From Celerinatantimonas sp046054195 (GTDB lineage Bacteria > Pseudomonadota > Gammaproteobacteria > Enterobacterales > Celerinatantimonadaceae): a DNA stretch of 64,000 nt. The number at the start of each line of letters is the position of its first letter. Position 1 is the stretch's first letter. The notes beneath the pieces are model-generated. The model made no database searches. It was not told the origin of the DNA and worked only from the letters and a program-made list of their open reading frames with translations. Location: positions 1 to 64,000 of the forward strand of contig NZ_JBEQCS010000001.1 of NCBI RefSeq assembly GCF_046054195.1, written 5' to 3'. Of this stretch, positions 1-8,079 are shown piece after piece. The translations under genes and the position numbers were made by a program.

Positions 1-238
1 AGTCGATGATTAAATCTTTTTGCAAATCATCTTCTGCGAGTGCCCACACAGATTGCTTGATTAATTGTTAAAGAACGTTTGCTTCTGAGCTCATTTGCCG
101 TTGAAGCGGATGCGCATCTTACGCATCAGAGGAAAGACTGTCAACGATTATTTTCGTTTTTTGCTTTCCGTTTCGAGCCAGCCAAACCGGCTTGAAACCT
201 TGAACCGCAACCCCGTGTGAGGTGTGCCGTGTCAGTGG
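1..238 (-). ncRNA. 5' leader of a ribosomal RNA operon (partial, runs out of the window)
   Basis: Read on the minus strand, this stretch has the hallmarks of the transcribed leader ahead of a 16S rRNA gene. A boxA antitermination element (CGTTCTTTAACAAT) lies at 64-77. About 20 bases further on comes the conserved CAATCTGTGTGGGCACTCG block seen in enterobacterial and vibrio rrn leaders. The 16S gene itself would start to the left of position 1 and is not in the window. The location beside hemG is the same as for rrnA of Escherichia coli. The same boxA block can also occur in rRNA spacers, but the strong promoter just upstream favours the leader. Confidence 0.8.
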
Positions 239-244
239 TGGTGC

Positions 245-330
245 ATTATAGGGATACGGCATTTTTACGCAAGTGCTTTTTGTAAAAAATTCGATATTTT
301 TACAAGAAAACCATGTGTTTGGTCACAAAG
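245..330 (-). promoter_or_regulatory. rrn P1-type promoter
   Basis: On the minus strand a -10 box TATAAT (245-250) and a -35 box TTGCGT (267-272) are separated by 16 bp, the short spacing typical of rrn P1 promoters. The discriminator GCACCACC and the following CACTGACACGG closely resemble the E. coli rrn P1 start region. An A/T-rich stretch at about 275-310 is a good candidate UP element. GC-rich discriminators of this kind are associated with ppGpp and growth-rate control. From 331 to 539 I see no gene and no other clear signal. Confidence 0.8.
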
Positions 331-539
331 CCAGCAACATGGCGAAAAGTTGGCATATTTCAAAGCAGATTTGTTGAGAAAACCACCAGCTTAAAGCGAT
401 TTACAATATTACATTTGGAATTTGCGCGCATATGGCTTGGACATCTCATGATAACTGCGCCATCGGACTTAAGTTGATTTCAACAATCGGCGATATACCA
501 GAGCTAATAAAGAGAAGGAAAATGTATCCAGAGCAGTTA

Positions 540-565
540 AGCGCTTAAACTTCTCTTTAAGCGCT
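540..565 (-). terminator. Stem-loop downstream of hemG
   Basis: A perfect 10-bp inverted repeat (AGCGCTTAAA at 540-549 and TTTAAGCGCT at 556-565) encloses a 6-nt loop just after the hemG stop codon. It has no long T-run on the minus-strand side, so it may be a weak terminator or a transcript-end stabiliser. Confidence 0.5.
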
Positions 566-575
566 AAAAACATCA

Positions 576-1094
576 TTAAAGTTTACGAAATAGCTGCGCG
601 AAATCAGCAACCTTATTCCAGTCGGTAAATTCAATATCTCGACTCGTATCGGTGCTACCGCCAGTGATTTTCATAATCAGTTGGATAATCCGAGTTTGCC
701 ACCAGTTATATAGTGAATAGCGCAGCGCACCTGCGAACATTGCTTTGCATTGGGGTTGCCATTGATGAATCTTCACGAATTTACGCATATAGACGTTCAC
801 TTGCGGGTCGTCTTTACCAGGCTTGCGTGCGGTTAGACACACACCAAAAAATGCATTAGGCCGAGCGGCCAGCTCTTTGGCAAAATGTTCAACATATTGA
901 TGAACGGCTGGACGAAATTTACCGTAACGAATTGATGCGCCAATCAGTACTTTGGAAAAGTCACTTGGGTTAGGCCATTGCTCAGTCTGTGACAAGTCGC
1001 GAAGTTCAACTTCTTCACTTTGCTCTTTGGCAATACTCTGGGCAATTTTACGCGCTTGGCCATCACAACTTGAATAGCCGATTAGAATCGTCAT
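576..1094 (-). CDS. hemG: Protoporphyrinogen IX dehydrogenase (quinone), HemG
   Basis: This 172-residue flavodoxin-like protein oxidises protoporphyrinogen IX to protoporphyrin IX in haem synthesis and passes electrons to the membrane quinone pool. The N-terminus has the flavodoxin FMN-binding loop (GYSSCDGQARKIA), followed by the family blocks VLIGASIRYGKF, LTARKPGKDDP, FAGALRYSLYNWW and the GGSTDTSRDIEFTDW tail typical of HemG. Length is close to the E. coli protein. The start lies 2 bp after the yigZ stop, so hemG is probably co-transcribed with yigZ and the PepQ-like gene. The neighbouring rrn leader matches the E. coli hemG-rrsA arrangement, but trkH, which separates yigZ and hemG there, is absent. 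Confidence 0.93.
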   Translation of the reverse strand: MTILIGYSSCDGQARKIAQSIAKEQSEEVELRDLSQTEQWPNPSDFSKVLIGASIRYGKFRPAVHQYVEHFAKELAARPNAFFGVCLTARKPGKDDPQVNVYMRKFVKIHQWQPQCKAMFAGALRYSLYNWWQTRIIQLIMKITGGSTDTSRDIEFTDWNKVADFAQLFRKL

Positions 1095-1096
1095 TG

Positions 1097-1723
1097 TTAT
1101 CCTTTATCTTGCAACTGCACATTAAATTCGATTTGACCACGACAGGCATTGGTTAGCGCTTGCATAAATTGCTCAGCGCTTTGTGCTGGCAATTCAACGC
1201 GAACGCAGACCCCTTCATTATACTCAATTGACTGCTGACTGGCGTTAAAGCGGGTAAATAACTGATTGACCTCACCTAAAGCGTCAAACCCAAATTGCAT
1301 GGATAAGATGGTTTTTGCAATATAAGGCGTCTTCTGCACGATTGCTAAAGCCTGCGCAACACTACTGCCATAGGCACGTACCAATCCGCCGGTTCCCAGT
1401 TTTATGCCGCCAAAATAGCGCACTACCACAGCGAGCACATATCCTAAACCAGAGCCTTGTAACTGCGCGAGAATTGGTTTGCCAGCGGTGCCATTTGGTT
1501 CTCCATCATCGCTAAAACCTAGAACCTGGGTATCATCAGGGGCACCAGCAATAAACGCCCAACAGTGATGGCGAGCATCGGGATATCGTTGACGCAGCTG
1601 TTCTATTTGTAAAAAAGCCTGTTCTCGGTCAGCCACTGGCAACAGATGGGTAATAAAACGGCTTTTCTTGATGATTTGTGACGATTCCACCTCGCTAACA
1701 GGCACATTAAACAAACTACTCAT
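1097..1723 (-). CDS. yigZ: IMPACT/YigZ family protein
   Basis: This 208-residue protein is the YigZ member of the IMPACT (UPF0029) family, soluble proteins of uncertain role linked to ribosome or translation-stress functions in eukaryotes. The N-terminal IMPACT domain is clear from SRFITHL, ARHHCWAF, DDGEPNGTAGKPIL and VVVRYFGGIKLGTGGLVRAY. A C-terminal ferredoxin-like UPF0029 domain follows. It sits between the PepQ-like gene and hemG with short gaps, consistent with an operon. Family assignment is firm; the biochemical role is not known. Confidence 0.92.
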   Translation of the reverse strand: MSSLFNVPVSEVESSQIIKKSRFITHLLPVADREQAFLQIEQLRQRYPDARHHCWAFIAGAPDDTQVLGFSDDGEPNGTAGKPILAQLQGSGLGYVLAVVVRYFGGIKLGTGGLVRAYGSSVAQALAIVQKTPYIAKTILSMQFGFDALGEVNQLFTRFNASQQSIEYNEGVCVRVELPAQSAEQFMQALTNACRGQIEFNVQLQDKG

Positions 1724-1759
1724 GACACGCTTCTATGTTGGTAAGTCAAAAAGAGCGAC

Positions 1760-3049
1760 TTATGCGGTGATCCGCTCTATGCCATCATCGGTCACAATTC
1801 CCGTATCGGTCATAGTAATGCCGCCATAATGCTGCAACATATCGATTTGTGGCCAATTGATCAAATCCACCCATGAGGATTTTTTCAAAAGCTCGAGGCG
1901 ATTGGGATTCACAAAAATACCCGCATTAAAGGCAATCACCTGCCTTGAGCCTAGGATACGGACATCTTTATCGCTTGGCTGAGCCAAAATGTCACTGCCG
2001 GTGGGGTCACGCAGCTGAGCTCCTGGCTCATTAATGCTCAAGCCAACAAATTCACAAACAGGTTGGGGAGATACAATATCCAACAAACCACTATTAAGGC
2101 ACTGCTGAATATTGCCTTGTATGAGCTCTTGCTCGACCAACCATTTGGCTAAATGATGCCGATAGCGCCGACTGATATCACTAAGCGGGCGCCCTTGGCG
2201 TAACTCATCCGTAAGATCGAGTAACAATTGTTCTAATGAGCCAACCAGTTGCTGGTAGTAATCGCGGCGAAACCCAAAGCAACGACCGATTTTAACCCGA
2301 TATCCACGAAACTCAGCAGTACCATTAAACCATAACGAATAGCTATCCTTTTCTGGCAATGGTTGCGCGCTCATTCGCATCGGCGAAAGCTGGCCGATTT
2401 GTTCATTAAACGCTACCTGAACAGGGTCGTTTAAATAAGCGCAGCCAATTGCTTTTAGGTATCCTAAATAGATATCTAAGCCACTGGCGCCTTGATAGAA
2501 CCGATCATGCACTTGTTGCAGTCCACGCTGCGCAATAACACCCGCTTGACGCAGGCAGAAAAGTTCATAATCGGTTTTAGTCGCACGATGATACTGAAAA
2601 TAGTGAATCGCCAACTCCGGATTAATCAGCTCAAACCCCAATGCTTTGGCAATATCCGGATGCGGCCCGAGATAAATGCTGTGGGCTAAAGGCTGTGGCA
2701 AATAACGCTCAATCTCATGGGCAGAGCGCAGCAAGGTCACTTCAAAAAGTGGCCACCAGCTACTGTGCTGCCACGCTGGGTCAAAATGTTCTTGAAGTAA
2801 AAACAACTGGGCCGGCGCATCCTGTGAGGTGATGATCCAGGCATGTTCGCTTTCACCAATCGCCAGCCATTGACGAAACAGAGCGCTTGGAACAAACGGC
2901 AAGGATTGTTCGGCAAAAATCTGATGCAGTGCATGACCGGCATGAATCACCAATAATTGCTCTTGCATCGCCTGCAAAAGCGCCCGGCTACGCTGGCATA
3001 GCTGTTCAATATGGCTTCGATATAAAACCACATCATTGGATTCGTCCAT
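1760..3049 (-). CDS. PepQ-like M24 family protein with an apparently dead metal site
   Basis: The gene holds the syntenic place of pepQ (Xaa-Pro dipeptidase) beside yigZ and keeps the length and overall pattern of that family: an N-terminal creatinase-like domain, then a C-terminal pita-bread domain. However, the five metal ligands appear to be lost. The first Asp of the LLDAG block is Asn242 (LWFNGTAEF), the second Asp, with the usual 11-residue spacing, is Lys253, the HGxGH histidine block reads EFVGLSIN, the Glu of TIEPG is Asn (AFNAGIF), and the last Glu of GGIRIED is Thr (GGITMTD). The reading frame is intact, so it may be a pseudoenzyme rather than a decayed gene. I chose the ATG at 3049 because GGAGAG precedes it; a GTG at 3088 would add 13 residues. 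Confidence 0.8.
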   Translation of the reverse strand: MDESNDVVLYRSHIEQLCQRSRALLQAMQEQLLVIHAGHALHQIFAEQSLPFVPSALFRQWLAIGESEHAWIITSQDAPAQLFLLQEHFDPAWQHSSWWPLFEVTLLRSAHEIERYLPQPLAHSIYLGPHPDIAKALGFELINPELAIHYFQYHRATKTDYELFCLRQAGVIAQRGLQQVHDRFYQGASGLDIYLGYLKAIGCAYLNDPVQVAFNEQIGQLSPMRMSAQPLPEKDSYSLWFNGTAEFRGYRVKIGRCFGFRRDYYQQLVGSLEQLLLDLTDELRQGRPLSDISRRYRHHLAKWLVEQELIQGNIQQCLNSGLLDIVSPQPVCEFVGLSINEPGAQLRDPTGSDILAQPSDKDVRILGSRQVIAFNAGIFVNPNRLELLKKSSWVDLINWPQIDMLQHYGGITMTDTGIVTDDGIERITA

Positions 3050-3247
3050 CGTTGCTCTCCGCTGGTAACCCGTGCTTGGCTCAATCACCTTTAATAACTA
3101 TAGATAAGTTCATCGCAATTACGATGAATTGGACAAACAAACTGAATAATTGACGACAGTTCAAGATTTAACGTTCGCAAACTCAACAAATCAACCGAGC
3201 ATGGTACAATTGCCAAGACCGAACGGACCAGGCAGTGATGAAGGACT

Positions 3248-3964
3248 ATGACCCGAAAAAAGCAGATTTTAGTTGTCGATGATGATCAAGAGATCCTCAA
3301 TCTTCTGGAGCAGTACCTGAGCAAATCAGGTTTTGTCGTTATTACAGCAGCCGAAGGCGAACAGATGCTGAAGTTGTTGGCAGGTCAAGAACCAGATCTG
3401 ATTATTTTAGATATTATGCTGCCAGGCGATGATGGCTTTACGCTGTGCCGTAAAATCCGCCAAGATTCAACCGTTCCAATTATCATGCTGACTGCCAACT
3501 CGGATGAGATGGATAAAGTCGTGGGATTAGAACTTGGCGCTGACGATTATATTGCCAAGCCTTTTAGCCCACGTGAATTATTAGCCCGAATTAAGGCGCT
3601 GCTAAGACGCTCTGAGGTCACCCATCAAGCGCAGCAACCGGCTCGCTTTATTCGCTTTAATCAGTGGCGCTTAGATACCCAGACACAAAGCCTAATCGAT
3701 AGTAACGGCAAACCTCTGGAACTTTCTGGTGGCGATTACCGGCTGTTGCAGCTGTTTTTGCAGCATCCCAATGAAATTCTCAATCGCGATATGATAAGCG
3801 ATGCCACTCGAGGACGTGAAATATTACCGTTAGAGCGCGGCATTGATGTGCAAATCAGTCGATTGCGACAACGCTTGGGTGATAACAGCAAAAGCAAACG
3901 CATCATTAAGACCATTCGAGGCAGTGGCTACACATTAGTTGCACAAGTCAGCTATGAACATTAA
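3248..3964 (+). CDS. OmpR/PhoB-family response regulator (GltR-like)
   Basis: This 238-residue regulator has a receiver domain (residues 5-120) with the acidic pair D11/D12, phosphoacceptor D55 (LIILDIMLP), T82 and K104, then a C-terminal winged-helix DNA-binding domain ending in the KTIRGSGYTL motif typical of OmpR-type proteins. It overlaps the downstream sensor kinase gene by 11 bp, so the two are translationally coupled. With the kinase and sugar-binding protein that follow, the order resembles gltR-gtrS-gtsA of Pseudomonas, which controls glucose uptake. That parallel is an inference; here the sugar permease genes are missing. Confidence 0.85.
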   Translation: MTRKKQILVVDDDQEILNLLEQYLSKSGFVVITAAEGEQMLKLLAGQEPDLIILDIMLPGDDGFTLCRKIRQDSTVPIIMLTANSDEMDKVVGLELGADDYIAKPFSPRELLARIKALLRRSEVTHQAQQPARFIRFNQWRLDTQTQSLIDSNGKPLELSGGDYRLLQLFLQHPNEILNRDMISDATRGREILPLERGIDVQISRLRQRLGDNSKSKRIIKTIRGSGYTLVAQVSYEH

Positions 3965-5393
3965 ACAGTGGCGCAAAGCTCTCACTCCAACCTCACTATT
4001 ATCGCGAATGCTGATTCTATTGTTGTTGGGCATCGCGCTGGCACAAGGAATTAGCAACCTGTTCTGGTCTTATCGATTTGAACAGACCGAAAATGAAGGG
4101 CTTAAAGCAACCTCAAAAAACCTTGCGATGAACTTATCCTCCACCGTTCGTTTTTTTGAGTCGCTGCCTTTGCGTTATCGTCATATCGTTCTTAACCAGC
4201 TACGCAACATGGGTGGCACTCGATTCTTTGTCTCACTGAACCGCGAAAAAATTAATATCGAATCCATCGAGCCAAGCTCGCGCAAACAGATGGTCATCAC
4301 TGAAGTGAATGAGATTTTGCATCAGCAACTAGGCCACATCGATAAAATCGTGACCAATTTCTCTGCGGCTAATACTCTAAAAGTTCTCAACAACCATACC
4401 TTGATGACCGATTTGCCCCGCTCTTGGGCGCATTACACACTGACGATGGAGCCTCTTAATCCACCCATTTTGGTTACGCAGATTGAGCTTAAACCACATG
4501 AGTGGATTTATCTGGCAGCGCTATTGCCAGCGCCTTACATGATGCTAGATGAACCCAGTATTCCATCGCGGCAGTTACTTAATTTAGTGCTCACCACCTT
4601 ATTTTTATGCATCTTCACCTTTGTCTTAGTGCGCCGCCAGACTCGCCCGTTAAATCGGTTGGCAAGCGCGGCATCACAGTTAGCGCTTAATCTCTATCAG
4701 CCGCCACTTAAAGAAGAAGGCAGCATTGAGCTGGTGCGAGCAACCCGAGCATTTAACACCATGCAGGAAAAACTCAAACGCTATATTGATGACCGTGAGC
4801 AACTGTTTCGCTCTATTTCACACGATTTAAAAACGCCAATTACTCGACTGCGACTGCGAACCGAATTGCTTGATGATGAAAAACTCATCGCGACATTTAA
4901 TCGCGACTTGGACGAGCTGGAAATCATGGCCAAAGGGGCACTGCAAACGGTGAAAGAAACCGATATTCATGAAAATTTGCAGGACATCGATATTCAGGCA
5001 CTGTTGAAAATTATCTGTGAAAGCTACGGCGATAGCATTGCAATTGAGGGCAAGCCGATACAACGCTACCGCGGCAAACCGTTGGCGATTAAACGCTGCA
5101 TTGGCAATATCGTTGATAATGCCATTAAATACGGCCAATACCTGACTATTGTCATTGACGATAGCGAGCCATTATTACGGTTAAATTTCATCGATCAAGG
5201 GCCAGGGATCCCGACCACTTTGCACAAAGATATCTTTTCGCCTTATGTACGGCTTGATAAAACCACCAGCGGCAACGGCCTTGGTTTAGGCATCGCTCGC
5301 AATATCGCGCATGCCCATGGCGGTGAAATCACCTTAGAAAACTTACCAACGCGGGGCCTCAAAGTCATCCTAGAGCTTCCACATATTCGTTAA
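3954..5393 (+). CDS. Membrane sensor histidine kinase (EnvZ/GtrS-like)
   Basis: This is the partner of the preceding response regulator. A first membrane helix (about residues 18-40) and a second (about 210-228) enclose a periplasmic sensing region. A HAMP-like linker follows, then the HisKA domain with phosphorylatable H290 in SISHDLKTPITRLR, and an HATPase domain with N box (VDNAIKYG), G1 box (DQGPGIP) and G2 box (GNGLGLGIA). The start at 3954 is the ATG inside the 3' end of the regulator gene; an in-frame start 15 bp upstream is less likely. The signal is unknown. The adjacent solute-binding protein suggests a sugar or sugar acid, possibly sensed with that protein's help. Confidence 0.85.
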   Translation: MNIKQWRKALTPTSLLSRMLILLLLGIALAQGISNLFWSYRFEQTENEGLKATSKNLAMNLSSTVRFFESLPLRYRHIVLNQLRNMGGTRFFVSLNREKINIESIEPSSRKQMVITEVNEILHQQLGHIDKIVTNFSAANTLKVLNNHTLMTDLPRSWAHYTLTMEPLNPPILVTQIELKPHEWIYLAALLPAPYMMLDEPSIPSRQLLNLVLTTLFLCIFTFVLVRRQTRPLNRLASAASQLALNLYQPPLKEEGSIELVRATRAFNTMQEKLKRYIDDREQLFRSISHDLKTPITRLRLRTELLDDEKLIATFNRDLDELEIMAKGALQTVKETDIHENLQDIDIQALLKIICESYGDSIAIEGKPIQRYRGKPLAIKRCIGNIVDNAIKYGQYLTIVIDDSEPLLRLNFIDQGPGIPTTLHKDIFSPYVRLDKTTSGNGLGLGIARNIAHAHGGEITLENLPTRGLKVILELPHIR

Positions 5394-5415
5394 TAGTTAA
5401 TAGAGGAAAACCACC

Positions 5416-6681
5416 GTGATTGCCCAGTTAAGAGGGTTTATTGTTGTGCTGGTGCTCAGCACCGTTTGGCCCATCAGTGCCATTAGCGCTCCTTCGCAAG
5501 ATGTTGAAGTATTGCATTGGTGGACCTCTGGCAGCGAAGCTAAAGCAGTTCAAGTCATTAAGCAGATGATGGAAAACCAAGGCGTACATTGGCAAGATTT
5601 CGCTGTGCCGGGCGGTGCTGGCGAAAGCGCTATGACGGTACTTAAATCGCGGGCGATATCAGGCAACCCTCCGGCAGCTGCGCAAATTAAAGGCCCAGCG
5701 CTGCAAGAGTGGGCTTCGCTTGGTTTTTTGACCAACCTAGATGGCGTTGCCAAAGCGCAGCTCTGGGATCAACGCATTCCAGCGCTGATTAATAAAGACA
5801 TGAAATACCATGGCCATTATGTTGCTGTTCCGGTGAATATTCATCGAATTAACTGGCTGTGGATCAACAGTGCCATCTTTGCCAAAGCTCACGCTGAAAT
5901 TCCCAAAACGTGGGAGCAATTTTTTACGGTCGCCGAAAAAATCAAACAAGCGGGCTACCCGGTGCTCGCACAAGGCAATCAAGATTGGCAGACCACCACG
6001 GTATTTGAGAGCATTGCGCTATCTCAGCTCGGCGCTAAAGGCTACCGACAAGCATTTATTGAACACCTTCCCCAAGTGCTAACCAGCCCAGCGATGGTGC
6101 ACTCTTTTGCACTTCTACAAAAAATGCGCCCTTACATTGTTCATCCAGAAAACCATCAGAGCTGGAACCGGGCAACCGCGGAAGTCATTCATAATCAGGC
6201 GGCAATGCAAATTATCGGCGACTGGGCCAATGGTGAGTTTTTACTGGCGCACGAAAAAATGGGCAAAGATATTCGCTGCGTTCCCGTGCCCGGCACGGCC
6301 CATCAATTTATCTACTCGGTGGATAGTTTTGCGATGTTTCAGTTAAGCGAGCCAAATGATATCAAGGCCCAGCAACGATTAGCCCACACAATTATGAGCC
6401 CTGAGTTGCAAGCGCGCTTTAACAAAATAAAAGGGTCAATCCCAGTTCGCAGCGATATAAAGCTGACCGGATTTGATGCCTGCTCGCTGAAGAGTGAACG
6501 AGCTTTTAAACGCAGCCTTAAAACCCATAGTGCCGTGCCAAGTGTGGCTCATGGCATGGCCACCACCAGCTATGTGCAAGGTGCTATCTTAGATGTTGTC
6601 ACCAATTTTTTTAACACCCCAGATGCATCGCCCAAAGAGGCAAGTGAAAAATTAATGCGCGCAATTCTGGCTGCTAGTTAA
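5416..6681 (+). CDS. Sugar-binding periplasmic protein (family 1, GtsA-like), no permease nearby
   Basis: This 421-residue protein has an N-terminal signal peptide (about residues 1-25, hydrophobic core then ISAISAPSQ) and the family 1 extracellular solute-binding fold. The block VEVLHWWTSGSEAKAV, followed by SAMTVLKSRAISGNPPAAAQ, resembles the glucose/mannose-binding proteins of Pseudomonas (GtsA). It starts with GTG at 5416 behind an AGAGGA ribosome-binding site, 22 bp after the kinase gene, so it looks like the third gene of the same operon. No membrane permease or ATPase follows. It may therefore feed a transporter encoded elsewhere, or act as a ligand-binding partner of the kinase. Confidence 0.82.
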   Translation: MIAQLRGFIVVLVLSTVWPISAISAPSQDVEVLHWWTSGSEAKAVQVIKQMMENQGVHWQDFAVPGGAGESAMTVLKSRAISGNPPAAAQIKGPALQEWASLGFLTNLDGVAKAQLWDQRIPALINKDMKYHGHYVAVPVNIHRINWLWINSAIFAKAHAEIPKTWEQFFTVAEKIKQAGYPVLAQGNQDWQTTTVFESIALSQLGAKGYRQAFIEHLPQVLTSPAMVHSFALLQKMRPYIVHPENHQSWNRATAEVIHNQAAMQIIGDWANGEFLLAHEKMGKDIRCVPVPGTAHQFIYSVDSFAMFQLSEPNDIKAQQRLAHTIMSPELQARFNKIKGSIPVRSDIKLTGFDACSLKSERAFKRSLKTHSAVPSVAHGMATTSYVQGAILDVVTNFFNTPDASPKEASEKLMRAILAAS

Positions 6682-6791
6682 AAGAGCGAGCAATTTCTAG
6701 TAGAATAATCACGCACCGACGGTCAATTCATTGTCAATGAACGCCAAATCGGTACAATGCCTTTTTCGCTGTAACAAATTTGATAACGAAC

Positions 6792-7043
6792 ATGACCACA
6801 TCAACAGATGATGCCACACAATTACTCGACGCCCGCGGTCTACGGTGCCCAGAGCCAGTGATGATGGTGCGTAAGACAATTCGGTCGCTGAGCAATGGCC
6901 AGCAACTGAAGGTTATCGCTGATGACCCGTCGACCACACGTGACATTCCTAGTTTTTGTCGGTTTATGGACCATACGCTGCTGGCCAGTCAGACAGAACA
7001 TCAGCCCTACGAATATTTGATCCAAAAAGGGCTCATTGATTAA
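6792..7043 (+). CDS. tusA: Sulfur carrier protein TusA
   Basis: This small protein (83 residues from the ATG at 6792) relays persulfide sulfur from IscS towards the TusBCD/TusE relay for 2-thiolation of tRNA wobble uridine. It has the defining LRCPEPVMMVRKT block with the active cysteine, followed by IADDPSTTRDIPSFC, and ends with YEYLIQKG, matching E. coli TusA almost block for block. A TTG four codons upstream (6780) is possible but the ATG fits the family N-terminus better. It is a single gene with its own upstream region. Confidence 0.92.
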   Translation: MTTSTDDATQLLDARGLRCPEPVMMVRKTIRSLSNGQQLKVIADDPSTTRDIPSFCRFMDHTLLASQTEHQPYEYLIQKGLID

Positions 7044-7164
7044 AGCCGCTGTTGGCTAAAAAATTACGGTTTTCCGTAGTCTGTGTATCGACCCTTGCCA
7101 TCAGCTGTGTATACTTGGCTAGTTTCAAAGCAGCTTGAACTTCTAACTCGCGCGATTAATCGAC

Positions 7165-8070
7165 ATGCAAAAATATGATATCAAAACATTTCAGGGATTG
7201 ATTCTGGCGCTCCAGGATTACTGGGCTCGCCAAGGCTGTGTTATTGTTCAGCCCTTAGATATGGAAGTCGGAGCAGGGACCTTCCATCCTCAAACATTTT
7301 TACGCTCAATTGGCCCTGAACCAATGAGCAGTGCGTACATTCAGCCCTGCCGTCGTCCAACTGATGGACGCTATGGTGAAAACCCGAACCGGTTACAACA
7401 TTACTACCAGTTCCAAGTCGCATTAAAACCATCTCCGGATAATATCCAAGAACTATATCTTGGCTCACTGGTGGAATTGGGAATTAATCCTGAAGTCCAC
7501 GATATTCGATTTGTTGAAGACAACTGGGAATCACCTACATTAGGTGCCTGGGGACTGGGTTGGGAAATCTGGCTCAACGGCATGGAAGTGACTCAGTTTA
7601 CCTATTTCCAGCAAGTTGGTGGTTTAGAATGCTCGCCAGTCACCGGTGAAATTACCTATGGCCTTGAACGTCTGGCGATGTACATCCAAGAAGTTGACAG
7701 CATTTATGACTTGGTTTGGACCGATGGTCCAATGGGTAAAGTGACTTATGGTGATGTGTTCCATCAAAACGAAGTCGAACAATCAACTTACAACTTTGAA
7801 CACGCGGATGTAGATGCATTATTCCGCCAATTTGATCAGTGCGAAAAAGACAGTCAACGCCTTATTGAAGCCGACCTGCCACTGCCAGCTTATGAACAAG
7901 TGATGAAAGCATCGCACGCATTTAACCTGCTTGATGCCCGCCATGCGATTTCAGTCACCGAACGCCAGCGGTATATTTTGCGGATCCGCACTCTGGCCAA
8001 AGCCGTTGCGCAAAGCTATTACGCTAAACGCGAAGAGCTAGGCTTTCCGCTGTGTAAAGAACAAGCTTAA
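7165..8070 (+). CDS. glyQ: Glycine--tRNA ligase alpha subunit
   Basis: The 301-residue alpha chain of the alpha2beta2 glycyl-tRNA synthetase carries the class II catalytic core that activates glycine and charges tRNA-Gly. The start FQGLILALQDYWARQGCVI and the blocks GAGTFHPQTFLR, PTDGRYGENPNRLQHYYQFQV and GLEMTQF-like (WEIWLNGMEVTQFTYFQQ) are characteristic. Length equals the usual bacterial alpha subunit. It is followed after 9 bp by glyS, forming the standard glyQS operon. Confidence 0.97.
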   Translation: MQKYDIKTFQGLILALQDYWARQGCVIVQPLDMEVGAGTFHPQTFLRSIGPEPMSSAYIQPCRRPTDGRYGENPNRLQHYYQFQVALKPSPDNIQELYLGSLVELGINPEVHDIRFVEDNWESPTLGAWGLGWEIWLNGMEVTQFTYFQQVGGLECSPVTGEITYGLERLAMYIQEVDSIYDLVWTDGPMGKVTYGDVFHQNEVEQSTYNFEHADVDALFRQFDQCEKDSQRLIEADLPLPAYEQVMKASHAFNLLDARHAISVTERQRYILRIRTLAKAVAQSYYAKREELGFPLCKEQA

Positions 8071-8079
8071 GAGGCAGTT

